A stretch of DNA of 64,000 nt from Undaria pinnatifida (GCA_012845835.1 JABAKD010000001.1:5214976-5278975), one strand, 5' to 3'; positions 46,351 to 56,948 are shown, counted from the first letter of the stretch. Program-made: numbers and translations. The notes: generated by a model from the letters alone, not told the origin.

Positions 46351-48190
46351 AGAGGAGGAGGAGGAAGAGGAAATACAACAAGAGGGAGGGGGGGGCAGCC
46401 GGGGAGACGGCCGGGGGGGTTGCCTCTAACAACATAATTTCGGGCGTAAGTAGGGCCGGTCGGGTTAGGGTTCAAAAAGGCGTCTCGAACAAGTAGAGTG
46501 AGACGAGGAACAAGGCAGCCCTGCCGGGGGCGGGGAGAGGGAAGGTCACTTGCGGCCAAACGCCGGAATGTTTCCGCGTCTGAACGCAGCGACTGTTGCA
46601 ACGGCCGAACTTGGCAAAGGGGAGGGGGGCAAGCTTGAGGCCGGAGGCGGGGAGCAAGGGGATGAAGTACTACTACTAGTAGTCTACAGCAATCATCATC
46701 ATCTCATTGTCTGTGGCGTGGTAACCTTTATTTGGGTTGGCTCAAGTTACTTGCAAGTTGGGTCGGGCGTGCTAAACTCATGCTGGGTGTGGCGTTGTGT
46801 GTGGCGAGGATTTCTAGACAAATCAATGTGGAAAAACACAAAGTATCGACAACACACCGAACAAACAATTGAAAAAACAAGACAGCAACCAACAACAGCC
46901 CGAAAGCACGATATACTTTGTTTAATCGCTCTGGATATGTCGTTGCGACAGTGCATGGGTGCTATCTTGCTGACCAACCATCGACAACAAGCTTGAAATC
47001 AATGCATGAATGTTACTTTTGGGAAAAAAAAACTTTTTTTTCGGACTGCTGACCCGGGGGGGGGGGTAGGGGGGGGGGTGGGGGGGGGTCTCGAATTTTT
47101 TTTTCCCGCACCCTTGGGTAAATTCCAAAAAAGATACAGCGGTACGAAGTTCCTCCTGATGCTACTACTGGTTGCTGGCTTGCATGTAATAAGAATTGAA
47201 CTCGGCTCACGCGGTCTGGTGAATCTCACTCGCGAGACTGCTGTATGCTCGCTAGCTGTCCACTCATTCCATACAATATCTGCAGGTTCTTTCATCTGAC
47301 GAAATAAATGCTTGTTCTGGCTTCGAGAACTGGTCAAGAAATATGATTGATGGATCGTGTGTAATTGAGCATCATTTATCCTTCTTCATTCACTGCTTTT
47401 GTCCGCCTACCAATCTGTCACATACTGACTGCTTTCGCCTGATACTCGCTTACATCAGTCTCAACCGACCCCGGTGGCTTGCCATATCGTGCATCGACTT
47501 GAGACGGCTCCAAGCGACACCCAGCGAGGTTCTGACACGAAAGGCAACCACGACAAACCCCGGGAAATCTGCTCTCAAAACTTACCGACCTTACAACTAC
47601 TTGTTGGCAATCAGTTCTGTACCCCGACTTTCATATCCTTCTCAACTTCTTCCTGGAATCCACGGAGTACCCAACGACGACCTTTCCACCTACCAAAACC
47701 CGTGGTTATTTCAGCTACCCAGATGGATCCATATCCTACTCCGAGATCTACCCACAACTACGAGCGAAGGTCAACCCCAACGCCAGGTACTCGTATGTAG
47801 GTGCCTTAACCTTCCTTGGATCTATTCCGAACCTGAATTCTCAACTTACGTTATGAGCTTTTGACTTTCTTCATCAAATTATCAACTGACTTATGACTTA
47901 TTACCACATTGGCCCATCCTGCTTTTTAGTAGCAACCCAAACAGTTTGCTACTCAAAAGCAAATACTGCAAGGTAAGAAGTCATCACAGTAATCCCACGC
48001 AATTGATTTGATGGCAACCATACTTGTGCATCACTGAGACGTGTAATGAACTCAACGCGACCCGAACAAACCCTTGAATGACCACTCAGACTGAACGATC
48101 GATCAAGACAGAACGACAAGAACAGTCTCGCTCTAAGCGCTAACAGAAGCACAAGGTATACTCCAAGCTTTGCCCTACTCACCCATGCCC
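46351..48190. other. Unassigned region with weak coding signal
   Basis: Several frames are open on both strands, including plus 47343-47864 (173 codons), but all three plus frames are open over 47.5-47.8 kb and none matches a family I know. Poly-G (47057-47088) and poly-T runs occur. No feature is claimed. Confidence 0.4.
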
Positions 48191-48191
48191 C

Positions 48192-48503
48192 TCAAAGTAG
48201 CGTGGGGTGGCAAGCTGAGAATTTTCCTCGATACTCCGATATGGTCAATCCCTCAATTCGATGATGAAACCGGAATTCAATCCCACTCTTTTCCGAAACG
48301 ACAGCGTCAACGAAACCTGGGGGCGTTGATGCGAGCGATTCCAAATCCCCAATGCTTCTCCGAACGGCAGCCTCAACGAAATCAGAGGGCGTTGATACAA
48401 GCGATTCCATGTCCCCAATCCTTCCCCGAACGGCGGCCTCAACGAAATCAGAGGGCGTGGATGCAACCGTTTTAATACTATCGTTACTATGCCTCCGGGC
48501 CAC
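48192..48503 (-). CDS. Open frame with 22-residue repeats
   Basis: A 103-residue minus-strand frame. A 66-bp unit (48321, 48387, 48453) makes repeats of STPSDFVEAAVR-xxIGDxESLx. The period is a multiple of three and differences between units are mostly mild, so it may be a real repetitive protein or the remains of one; both strands are open. No family is recognised. Confidence 0.35.
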   Translation of the reverse strand: MARRHSNDSIKTVASTPSDFVEAAVRGRIGDMESLVSTPSDFVEAAVRRSIGDLESLASTPPGFVDAVVSEKSGIEFRFHHRIEGLTISEYRGKFSACHPTLL

Positions 48504-49035
48504 CCAGGATGCAACCCATCTTCGCGATCCAGGTAACTTCCCAGAGGCCTACCCAAGCACAAACCCGTCCTTCATCGAAAGAAAACCTGTATCTCTGAAC
48601 AATTTTCTCCCAAAGGAAACACCGGATAACTGGTTATCTTCGCAACGACAGCGCTGCAACAAACCTCGCTTAGTGGCCTTTACAATGGCGACGCCGGCCA
48701 GGTAATCGACCCCCCCCCGTGTGTCGGAGGTCAGAGAACACGTACCGAAGAAATAACGCGAAGACATTAGCCCTGTGTGCAGACTACGCACCAAACGTCT
48801 CACAGGGCACGATTTTTCGGAGATCTCGTCGTAGATCTCGACGTCGAGGCCTCGCGCGCGCGCTACGGCGCCGAGCGGGCGGATCAGCTGAGCCGGTGGT
48901 TGCAGGCGAGGCGGGGGCATGCCTCATCGAAGAAACCGCGCGGAAAGGCGGTCAGAGGCGGGAGATATCCGCAGACGTAAGGATGTGCATATATATGTGA
49001 TAAGCGAACTAAGATATATAGATTTATATCATTGG
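48504..49035. other. No gene recognised
   Basis: A minus-strand frame (48549-48920) and overlapping plus frames are open, without recognisable motifs. GC-rich around 48840-48960. Confidence 0.4.
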
Positions 49036-49654
49036 TAAAAAAATAGTACTGGTAGATACACCACCAGTTGCTGCGGTGACATATTGTGGTAACACCTGAA
49101 AAACGAAAAAAATACAAACAACAATTGTCATAACTGGCCCACAGCTTCAGCTTGCTCGTGTTGCCTTGTGTTTGTGCCCTCGGGCGCATTACAAAGAAGC
49201 TCGCTTGGACGTCTACGAGTATTAAAATGCAAGTTCAACTCCCTCGCATGGACGTCCATTAAAATGCAAGTTCAACTCCCAAAAAAGCAAAGTTGCAAGT
49301 TAAACTCCCAAAAACAAATCTTGGAAAAAAAGAGTAAACAAACAAAAAAAAGTTGAAAAAATGTTCAGAACATGAAAAACGAGTTCGAACGAATCAAATT
49401 TAAAGGAGATAGTAGAAAATGAACGAAGAAACAACTACTACTACTGAAAAACGAAAAAAATGCAGTAATTGACGAAATGGAAGAACCAATAAAGAGTGGA
49501 AGAAAGCATAGAAAAGCTGGAACGGTGAAAAAATGTCGCCAAGAGATGCACAATTGCCCCGCGCTAGATGCTTGTTGATGTCACGTTCTGAACGGCAGTA
49601 CGTGTGATTAGAACACGACACGTACATAATAAATGGTACCTGGTACCTGTATCA

Positions 49655-49870
49655 TACCTGGCACTACTGCTGTATGTTCAAAAGAACGCACAGCGCCGCA
49701 CGACACAACACCGCAAAACGAAGGGCAAGACACGGTACCGCACTATGCCGCGCTGCACTGCTGAGCTATATATAGCCGGGCTGACCTGAGCTGGGGGTGC
49801 GTTGTGATCCAACAACCTAGTATGTACAAACTTATTAATAGTACCGGTACGTGGGATGATAATGCGAATG
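49655..49870. repeat. Dispersed repeat P, copy 1
   Basis: Shares with 52495-52730, in order: CTGTATGTTC-AAAGAA, GCACGACACA.CACCGCA, GAGCTATATATAGCCGG, TGTGATCCAACA and AGTACCGGTA. It carries a TATATATA core but no gene. Confidence 0.75.
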
Positions 49871-49975
49871 AATGTTACTGGCATGTACGAACTAATAAAA
49901 GTACCGCAAAGCACGCAGCATGGCAAAGTAGCAAAGCACGTCAAAGTACAGCGCTGCGCTCTGCTAAGTAAGCTA

Positions 49976-50405
49976 GAGCTGCAGGGCATCGCAGGGCACT
50001 GCACGGCGCTGCGTTGCTGCGAGCTATAGCGCTGCGGTGGGGTGCTGGGCGGTGCGGAGCTGATGAGCCGAGCCCAGATCTTAGCTGACGAAACTTCGTC
50101 AAGCACAAAAGAAATGGTGGGCTACAGGGCATCGCAGGGCACTGCACGGCGCTGCGTTGCTACGAGCTATAGCGCTGCGGTGGGGTGCTGGGCGGTGCGG
50201 GGCTGATGAGCCAAGCCCAGATGTCAGCTGATGAAACTTCGTTCCGCAACTAACGTAAGCTACAGGGCATCGTACGTAGGGCACTGCAAGGCGCTCCGTA
50301 GCTGCGAGCTATAGCGCTGCGGTTGGGTGCTGGGCGGCGCGGAGCTGATGAGCCAAGCCCAGATCTCAGTTGATGAAACAGCGTCAAGTACAAAGCAAAT
50401 GGTGG
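49976..50405. repeat. Tandem repeat, ~140-bp unit, three copies
   Basis: Units start with CAGGGCATCG at 49982, 50125 and 50263 and include GAGCTATAGCGCTGCGGT, GGGTGCTGGGCGG and GAGCTGATGAGCC. Copies are about 85-90% alike. Open minus-strand frames come from this repetition. Confidence 0.92.
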
Positions 50406-50736
50406 GAATCAAAGAAAAGCTGAAGCTGAACCGTTCCGCAAGTAATGCATAGGCGGCAAATTAGCGGGAAATGGTAGGAAGTTCAACTTACTACACAAAA
50501 AGGAAGAAAAAGTCGCGAAAAGGTTCAGAATCGTGTTTGGCAGAAAAAGCAAATTTGCATGAAGCAGCAGAAAGTCAAGAAGCAACTGGCAAAACGAGCA
50601 GAATAAAAAAAAGTAATCACTGGCAAAACGAGCAGAATAACAAAAAATAACTGGCAAATGAGCAGAATAAAAGAAAATAATAATAAGGAGGGCGGAGCAA
50701 GAAATTAAAGAAAAAAATCTGGACCGTTCTGCAAGT

Positions 50737-51030
50737 AATAACCTGGACCGCCCGACCTCGGAGATGCCAGGGATGCACCAACCGAGCGCTTTCATCACAA
50801 ATATATTCATAAGTAAGTCTATGTACGTAAGTAATAACCTGGACCGCCCGACCTCGGAGATGCCAGGGAAGCACCAACCGAGCGCTTTCAGCACACATAT
50901 ATTCATAAGTAAGTCTATGTACGTACGTATACGTCGCATATGGGGTATAGACTTACTTGCGAATATCTTTTTACTGAAAGCGCTCGGTTGGTGCTTCCCT
51001 GGCATCTCCGAGGTCGGACGGTCCAGCTTA
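50737..51030. repeat. Direct plus inverted repeat forming a large foldback
   Basis: The module ACCTGGACCGCCCGACCTCG, then GAGATGCCAGGGAWGCACCA and CCGAGCGCTTTCA, occurs at 50741 and 50837 in the same direction, and a third time inverted (51027 back to about 50978). The second and third copies form a palindrome of about 190 bp (50837-51027) with a short centre. Another single copy is at 61675-61760. Confidence 0.88.
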
Positions 51031-51135
51031 TTACTTGCGGAACGGTCCAGCTTTTCTTTGATTTCTTGCTCCACTTACTTGATCTATTTTTATTACAAAT
51101 ATATATCGATGTTCTATGGGAATCACTTTTTTTCC

Positions 51136-51213
51136 CGACGACACCAGATTCGAACCACCGAAGAGCAAGATTATAAGCGGACAGTCTATCTACTAGACCA
51201 CAACGTCACATTG
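51136..51213 (-). repeat. tRNA-derived SINE-like unit, copy 1
   Basis: On the minus strand: GTGGTCTAGTAGATAGACTG (A-box-like, with a perfect D-stem GTCT/AGAC), TCCGCTTATAA, then GGTTCGAATC (B box/T arm), then GTGTCGTC. The anticodon stem does not pair properly and the acceptor spacing is wrong for a working tRNA. Confidence 0.8.
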
Positions 51214-51274
51214 ATATCATTTTATTTGCAAATATTTATCGACTTTTTCATTGGGATCATTTTCTTTTCCCGAG

Positions 51275-51352
51275 ATGACACCCAGATTCGAACCACCGAA
51301 CACCAAGCTTATAAGCAGACAGTCTATCTACTAGACCACAGCGTCATATTGA
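51275..51352 (-). repeat. tRNA-derived SINE-like unit, copy 2
   Basis: Same structure as copy 1: GTGGTCTAGTAGATAGACTG, TCTGCTTATAAG, GGTTCGAATC, GGGTGTCATC. It is followed on the minus strand by the same A-rich tail. Confidence 0.8.
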
Positions 51353-51429
51353 TATCAATTTCATTTTTACAAATAAAATTGATAAATAAATATACCAAGT
51401 ATCAATTTTTCATGAGGATAATTTTTTTC

Positions 51430-51505
51430 CGATGACACCCGGATTCGAACCAGCGAGGCAGGATTATAAACGGACAGTCTATCTACTAGACCACAATGTC
51501 ACAGC
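51430..51505 (-). repeat. tRNA-derived SINE-like unit, copy 3
   Basis: GTGGTCTAGTAGATAGACTG, TCCGTTTATAATCCTG, GGTTCGAATCCGGGTGTCAT; minus strand. Its 3' part is the most tRNA-like of the minus-strand copies. Confidence 0.8.
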
Positions 51506-51770
51506 TGCATTGATTGGTATCTACCAGTACTATTTTTTTATGTGCAACTACTAATAGCGGAGCCCTTGTAGACACTAGTGGTACTCCCAACGTTTGCCTG
51601 TTGTTGCCGGCCGGCATGGCGAACAAAAACAAATTATTGGTGCTGTATCATCCTCTGCACGATGTAAGAACTAAAACAACAATAAATAACAGGGCAGTAC
51701 AGTAGCAAAGGTATCATCCTCTGCAGTGGTACTCCCGAAGTATGCCTGTTGCTGGCCGGTATATGGCGGG

Positions 51771-51854
51771 TGTTGAGGAATTAGTGGGGTATTAGTCCGT
51801 TTGACCACTTGCACATGGTTAACCAATAGCTTACCCAAACTAAGCCTTATAACA
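51771..51854. repeat. Left LTR of the miniature element
   Basis: 84 bp, TGTTGAGGAATTAG to CCTTATAACA. It differs from the right copy at only a few positions. Confidence 0.9.
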
Positions 51855-51996
51855 CCCCCCCCCCCTGAAACGGCGGGATAGCAGATCGGCCGGATATACG
51901 GCGGACCTGTCTATATCCAAGTCGTTTCATTTCCTGGGCATACCGGGGAGAGTATTTTTCAAGTTCGACATGGGGAAAGTCTGAAAAAGTTTATTA

Positions 51997-52028
51997 TGGT
52001 GGATGTGGGGCTTGAACCCACGACCCGG
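51997..52028 (-). other. tRNA-3'-end-like sequence inside the miniature element
   Basis: On the minus strand: GTGGGTTCAAGCCCCAC (perfect T stem-loop) followed by ATCCACC-A, the 3' end of a tRNA. On the plus strand it could act as an extended primer-binding site starting TGG. It lies 142 bp from the left LTR, instead of next to it. Confidence 0.55.
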
Positions 52029-52058
52029 AAAAACCATGGTCTGTCGACGACGTCATTT

Positions 52059-52141
52059 GTTAAGGAATTAGTTGGGTATTAGTCCGTTTGACCACTTGCA
52101 CATGGTTAACCAATAGCTTACCCAAACTAAGCCTTATAACA
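52059..52141. repeat. Right LTR of the miniature element
   Basis: 83 bp, TGTTAAGGAATTAG to CCTTATAACA, immediately followed by the target duplicate CGGG. Confidence 0.9.
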
Positions 52142-52494
52142 CGGGCAAGAACAAGTTGCATATAGTATACAAGGGCTCCGCTCCGCGGGCGGCTGACGCC
52201 GCCCGCCACGCTCGCGCAAGGCAAGGAAGAATGCAACTAAAAACATATGTAAAGGGGGCAGAAAGAAGAGGCCCATGATTTGGTGCGAACAGCGATTTGA
52301 TGATGCCAAGGGCTGCTTGTGCAGAGCAAATTGCCCTGTTGTGCTCAGCTGTGCTGTGTGCTTTTGTTACCGGTGTTACGTTCTGATCGGCAGTACGGGG
52401 GTAATTTGCGTGGGGGGAAAAACAGGGGGCCGTGAAAGATCACATACATGTAGGAAAAGAAAAAAGAAGAAAAGTAGTACACAACAACACGTAT

Positions 52495-52735
52495 TATACC
52501 CGGTACTGCTCTTATGTTCGAAAGAAAGCACACAGAGCAGCACGACACAGCACCGCAGCGAAGTGCACGGCACCGCACCGTACGGCTCCGCACGGCGCTA
52601 CGCTGCGCTGCTGGGCTATATATAGCCGGACTGATCTGAGCTGGGCGTGCATTGTGATCCAACAGCGTAATAAGTACCTGATGGTATGTCCAAACCTTGT
52701 GCTGTAGTACCGGTATGTACTATAAGCCTGAAAAG
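52495..52735. repeat. Dispersed repeat P, copy 2
   Basis: Partner of 49655-49870, in the same direction and about 75-80% alike. It contains GGGCTATATATAGCCGGACTG. Confidence 0.75.
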
Positions 52736-52772
52736 GTCTTCTCGTTGGCTTGAATCCCGGTGTCATCGGGGA
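52714..52772 (+). repeat. tRNA-derived SINE-like unit, copy 4 (3' part only)
   Basis: ACTATAAGCCTG, then GGCTTGAATCCCGGTGTCAT and the A-rich tail with ATGATCCTCATGAAA. The A-box half is missing. Confidence 0.65.
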
Positions 52773-52819
52773 AAAAAATGATCCTCATGAAAAAAATAAT
52801 AATAATAGATAGATATCAA

Positions 52820-52905
52820 TGTGGCTTTGTGGTCTTCTATCAAACGTAGATAGACTGTCCGCTTATTATAAGCCTGGTTTTCGTTGGTTGAATCCAGGGG
52901 TCGTA
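52820..52905 (+). repeat. tRNA-derived SINE-like unit, copy 5, split by the gypsy element
   Basis: TGTGGTCTTCTATCAAACGT (with a small insertion), AGATAGACTGTCCGCTTATT, then GGTTGAATCCAGGGGTCGTA. The gypsy element begins directly after GTCGTA; the tail of this unit continues at 58716 as GTCGTATGAAAAAAAAA. Confidence 0.8.
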
Positions 52906-53233
52906 TGGAGGCTACTGCTATCGTAGAGTCCCAAGAGTTCCAAGTGATGTGGTAGCTTTGACCCGCTACCGATGGCTGCACTTTTCCTTCTTATATTTAG
53001 GGCAAGGAGAGAGCCCTCCACGTTGGGTTACCAGCGTGGAGAAGAGATAGATCGAGTGAGGTTCGGGCGGGCAAACAAGGCCCGGCTCGACTTCAAGGAG
53101 GTTCGGTTATTATGCCGAGATCTCCCGTTCTCGGAAAGATACTCAGATGTGATAATCACACTTCTGGTGTATCTTCCATGGGTACATGTGCAACGACCAT
53201 TCTACGAACTTTCCCCAAAACCTGTCCTCCATA
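52906..53233 (-). repeat. 3' LTR of the 52.9-kb gypsy element
   Basis: Plus strand TGGAGGCTACTG to CCTCCATA. Directly to its right on the plus strand is GTACCCCCCTCTTTATG, the complement of a polypurine tract (AAAGAGGGGGGT), as expected next to a 3' LTR on the minus strand. Confidence 0.92.
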
Positions 53234-54236
53234 GTACCCCCCTCTTTATGCGCTACAAATCCATCTTGTTAAGAATAAATTGTGGCGATCATTCAGTAAG
53301 GGAATGATACTTGTTATGGTGGTAAAGGTACTTGGGTCGTAGTATATAGCATTGGTACGTTCGCTAAACTTACTTGTGTTAGGTGTTCGTCTCCTCACTG
53401 TTGTGTTGAGAAAACACAGGCCAGTATAAGAATTCCATACACAAGTTAGTTGGCATGTTATTAACAGCTTCGTTTAGATTCGGAGTTTATATGAGTGCCC
53501 TCATATTTATTTCAATGTAAAACTAAGTGTGGCCGCACGAAGTTAACATTCCCATGGTAGCTGATAGAGCATAGGCGAATTCTTTTGTTAAAAGGAACAT
53601 CTGCTACCCTCAAATTGATTTGAGGTGTGCTAGATTGTACCAATTAATATCTCAGTTATACTTTGATCAATGTATAATCTGGCTTAGTTCTCTGTCAGTC
53701 AAGTTTTATTCTTGTTGCGGGTGTGTTAAAAAAACACACGCCAGTTTTGTAGAATTTATCAACATCTTGAAGACGTGCGGATTAGGTTCGCGTGGACCGT
53801 ACCGCTTGGGTATTGATCTGATACACCTAGAATAACTCTCATTTTATGAGTGTTTTGTGTATCTGGTATCCCTGATCAATGCCAGACTACGTAGCAAACG
53901 GTGATTGTGTGGTTGATTTTGTCGTTTTTTATGGTTTGGTTTGCTAAACCAGATCCCATTAACTATCTAATCACCTCAATTTCATGACTTGTCTCCCTGT
54001 CCACATACGCCCAAACGTATGTTATTTTTTCACCGTGGTTAATCTTGTTCCCTTTTCAAGATTATACCTGAATTTTTCTTTCGTGTCCCTCATATTTGCT
54101 GCTGAGCTTCCAGTATGTATTTATTGATTTTGTAAAGCGCTTAACTGGGTTGTTGCTCGTTTCCTGGTTTGATCACTGTTTCGTAACCAAAATTTACTAT
54201 ACAGGATCATTGTGGGAAGCGCGATTATTCAGAGAC
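53234..54236 (-). other. 3' untranslated part of the gypsy element
   Basis: About 1 kb between the chromodomain frame and the 3' LTR. AT-rich with no coding recognised. Two short repeats of GTTGxGxxxAAAACACxxGCCAGT occur at about 53402 and 53713. Confidence 0.5.
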
Positions 54237-54539
54237 CTATCCATTAGAGGTTCTGTATGCAGCAATAAGTTCGTGACATTGTGGTACTTCGTCTGCTCGA
54301 TATTCAATATCTGATTCAGGGCCATAGTCTTGCAGACGTAATCGGTACTTGTAATTGTGGGTATTTTTTCTGCCAGGACCACGTATGTGGCCGACTACCC
54401 TGTCAACGATATATGACCCAATTCTTGGTAGAATTTGGTCTTGATGGTCCAGTGCAGGTAGTGGAATTTGTTTTCCCAAAAACAAATTAGCCAGCTTGTC
54501 AAATTCAGGTGCTGGGGGTTTCTCCCGCTGACGGTACAA
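54237..54539 (-). pseudogene. Gypsy integrase C-terminus with chromodomain
   Basis: A 100-residue frame ending the polyprotein. From IGSYIVDRVVGHIRG through YKYRLRLQDYGPESDIEYRA to VPQCHELIAAY it follows the chromodomain pattern (Y-V-E-I-V-H...Y-V-W-GY...-TWEP...-L-C...-L-Y). Chromodomains target chromovirus integration to chromatin marks. The Trp normally in 'TWEP' reads IEY. Confidence 0.8.
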
Positions 54540-55299
54540 TTTGATGTGTGCAAGGTGTACTGATACTTCTTGTGTCTCGTTGGTGCGTCGTACTCGTTAC
54601 ACTACTGAAGAAAGTTGAGAGCAGATTATATAAGGTCCTCGCCACGGTAACAGTAGTTTGGGATTTGGACCATCTGTATCCTGGAAGAGTCTGTATATCA
54701 GTACCTTCTGTCCAGGTTTGAAAACAGGATATGGCACAAGTTTTTTTATTGTTGGCCGCCTGTTTTGTTGCACGTTTTGTTAAGTTACGACGCGCTAACT
54801 CGAATGCGATTTGTAGCTTATCTCGGGTATTTTGTGCAAACGTTTCTGTATCTGCTTTACTTCCTACATGAGGAATACCGAGTATTATATCAACTGGCAA
54901 TCTGGCTTGTCTACCGAACATTAAAAAGAACGGTGTTTTATGCATTGTTGCACTGAAAGACGTATTGTGAGCTAGTTGAACAAATGGCAAGAGAGATGCC
55001 CAGTTATCTTGTTTAATCGAACTATGCATCGCTAACATTGCATGTATTGTTGAATGTACCCGTTTAGATACAGAATTGCCCTGGGGTCGATAGGGTGTCA
55101 TCCGGGTTTTCTTGTATCCAAGTATATTTTGTAACCGGAAAATGATTTTATTCTCAAACTCCGGCCCTTGATCTGAGTGCAATATTTCCGGTGGACCGAA
55201 AATGCCTATGATGCGATCAATAATAGCCTTTGCAACTGTGTCAGCTGATTTCTTCGGAATTGGTGTCAGTAATGTGAACCTTGTGAGGTGATCCATCAT
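54505..55299 (-). pseudogene. Gypsy integrase core
   Basis: Starts MMDHLTRFTLLTPIPKKSAD. The first catalytic Asp is in DHLTRF and the second in LHSDQGPEFENK. The Glu expected in the next motif is Lys (GNSVSKRVHST), so this copy is inactive. The remainder (PFVQLAHNTSFSATMHKTPF, MFGRQARLPVD) is well conserved. After about residue 185 the frame shifts: the PWRGPY (GPY/F) motif lies in another frame before the chromodomain. Confidence 0.9.
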
Positions 55300-55610
55300 A
55301 TATAGGACTATTTTTCATTTGACACCGGCGGTTGATACAGATTCTGATTTATATTCGACTAAGTCGATAGAAATTCTTTGAAACGGTCGCTCTACAGGTA
55401 GATGGCCTGTTGGTAATGTAGGTCTGTTGTGAGCTGTTTTTCGACGTTGACATGCTTGACATTCTTGGCACCATTTATGTACGTCGCGATTCATAGTCGG
55501 CCACCAGTATATCTGGCGGATGTATCGTGCGTAGGTCGGAATGCAAAGTGTCCTCCTGATAGAGCATGGTCGTGGTATGCATGTAATACTAATCCAATGA
55601 GGGTATTAGG
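55300..55610 (-). pseudogene. Gypsy integrase zinc-binding domain
   Basis: The minus-strand translation gives HDHALSGGHFAFRPTYARYI, then IYWWPTMNRDVHKWCQECQA and CQRRK, the HHCC zinc-binding domain of gypsy integrase. It sits between the RNase H frame and the integrase core, with stops in between. Confidence 0.75.
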
Positions 55611-56234
55611 TCATACTAGCTGATCACGAAACGTGCTTCTTTTGCGAAGGTGACCTGGTAAGTACAACTTGAACAACAATCCGTCTTGTACTGAGTAGTA
55701 CGACATAGTTGTTAGCGTCTCTTTGTCAGGTCGGTATGCATTAGAGTCAAGTATGTAGTCGATGTACTCTCCGTATTCTGCTCGTTGCGTTTCTCGTAAT
55801 CTTTCTCGGTCAACCGATTCAAACAAGTTTGTCGCGCTTATAAACACTGATGCGGCATTGAATAACTCGCGATCACTTCGGACGGGTTTTAATTCATCGA
55901 GTTTACCTGCGGACACTTGGTATGGTTGGTAAGGAATTCCCGTTCGTAGCGCAGGATCTTCGGGGACGTTTCGGCAAATCGGTGCCAATTTTGGTTCACT
56001 TATTTCTTCTTGTTGTTCAAAAGCAAATGACCGTGATAATGTATCAGGAACGACGTGCAATTTTCCCGGTTTATGCTTGACCGTGAAATCGTATGACTGT
56101 AAAGCTATTGCCCAACGTGTCAACATGTTTGATGTATCTTGCATCGAGTACAAGTATCTCAGTGCCGCATGATCAGTTACACAAACCAAGTGTTTTCCCC
56201 ATAAATAAGGACGCCAGTGTTGTATGGCTAACAC
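55611..56234 (-). pseudogene. Gypsy RNase H and linker to integrase
   Basis: A 207-residue frame. CVTDHAALRYLYSMQDTSNM contains the third RNase H Asp (TDH). QSYDFTVKHKPGKLHVVPDT, then LSR, is the conserved end of gypsy RNase H (V.H.PG..N.VADALSR). The RNase H Glu (LKECYAAV) lies just before its start and the first Asp in the next frame up, so a frameshift splits the domain at about 56.3 kb. Confidence 0.88.
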
Positions 56235-56314
56235 TGCTGCGTAGCATTCTTTGAGTGTGGCTGAATAATGGCGTTGACTATCATTGAATTGTTGGCTGTA
56301 ATAAGCATTATTTT

Positions 56315-56596
56315 TTAATCATCACCGTCTTGCTGAGCTAGGAATGCTCGTGCTCCTGCATTACTGGCATCGACATGTATTACAAAGCGTTTAGAAAAAT
56401 CCGGAAAGTGCAAGACAGGTGCTTCAGTGAGTAATTGTTTTACTCGTGCAAATGCCTGGTCCTGTTCCGGACCCCAACGTTGACTAACTTCTTTAGTCGC
56501 TTCTTTCTTCGTTAGAGCTACCAAAGGAGCTATTGTTGCTGCTAAATTGGGAATAAATTTTCTTACGAAGTTTACCATGCCTAACACTGATCTCAA
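56315..56596 (-). pseudogene. Gypsy RT thumb/connection and start of RNase H
   Basis: LRSVLGMVNFVRKFIPNLAA is the typical RT C-terminal 'FLGL.NYYR.FI..FA' motif. WGPEQDQAFARVKQLLTEAP and VLHFPDFSKRFVIHVDASNA lead into RNase H with its first Asp (HVDAS). The RT palm (YxDD) is absent upstream; sequence jumps from Gag into this region at about 56.63 kb, marking an internal deletion. Confidence 0.9.
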
Positions 56597-56624
56597 TTGC
56601 TTGATGTTAGTGGGTTTTGGTAAA

Positions 56625-56948
56625 TCAATGATAGCTTTGATGCAAGTTTGCTTCGTGTTTTCTAGCTCTCGCTCGCGATTCTTGGAAAGATACGGCTGGA
56701 TCTTCCCGTACTAATTCAAGGCGAAGGTGGGGTAAAAGACCAATCTCAACACTCGGTGTTGTGAAAACTGACCTTGCGTGTTCAAAGGGGGACATTCCAG
56801 CTGGTGCCGAGCGACATGCTTCCACCATCAGACGAGATCGTGCTTTATTCACTTTGAGAGCGTAGGTGTCTACCGATTGCTTCGCGTCTTGTTTCAACGT
56901 CGCAAGTTCTCGGGCTAAAAGGGACATACATGCGATTTGCCGGGGCAA
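56625..56948 (-). pseudogene. Gypsy Gag, second part
   Basis: A 107-residue frame with SLLARELATLKQDAKQSVDT, then YALKVNKARSRL, matching the second half of a capsid domain (retrotrans_gag: 'L..L.Q....V..Y...F..L'). It is one frameshift away from the longer Gag frame (56845-57771) and ends at the deletion junction. Confidence 0.7.

Larger units (their letters stand above)
51771..52141. mobile_element. Miniature LTR element (TRIM-like), 371 bp
   Basis: Terminal direct repeats of 84 and 83 bp (51771-51854, 52059-52141) start TGTTRAGG and end CCTTATAACA, so each LTR has TGTTA/TAACA ends. The element is flanked by CGGG on both sides (51767-51770, 52142-52145). The internal 204 bp encode nothing; positions 51997-52028 are complementary to a tRNA 3' end (TGGTGGATGTGGGGCTTGAA). 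It interrupts the repeat seen uninterrupted at 34520-34545 and 51595-51625 (GGCCGG.ATGGCGRACAAAAACAA). LTR identity is about 96%. Confidence 0.9.

Noticed and set aside
47343-47864. 173-codon plus-strand frame
   Set aside because: All three plus frames are open here and no motif is recognised, so coding cannot be claimed.
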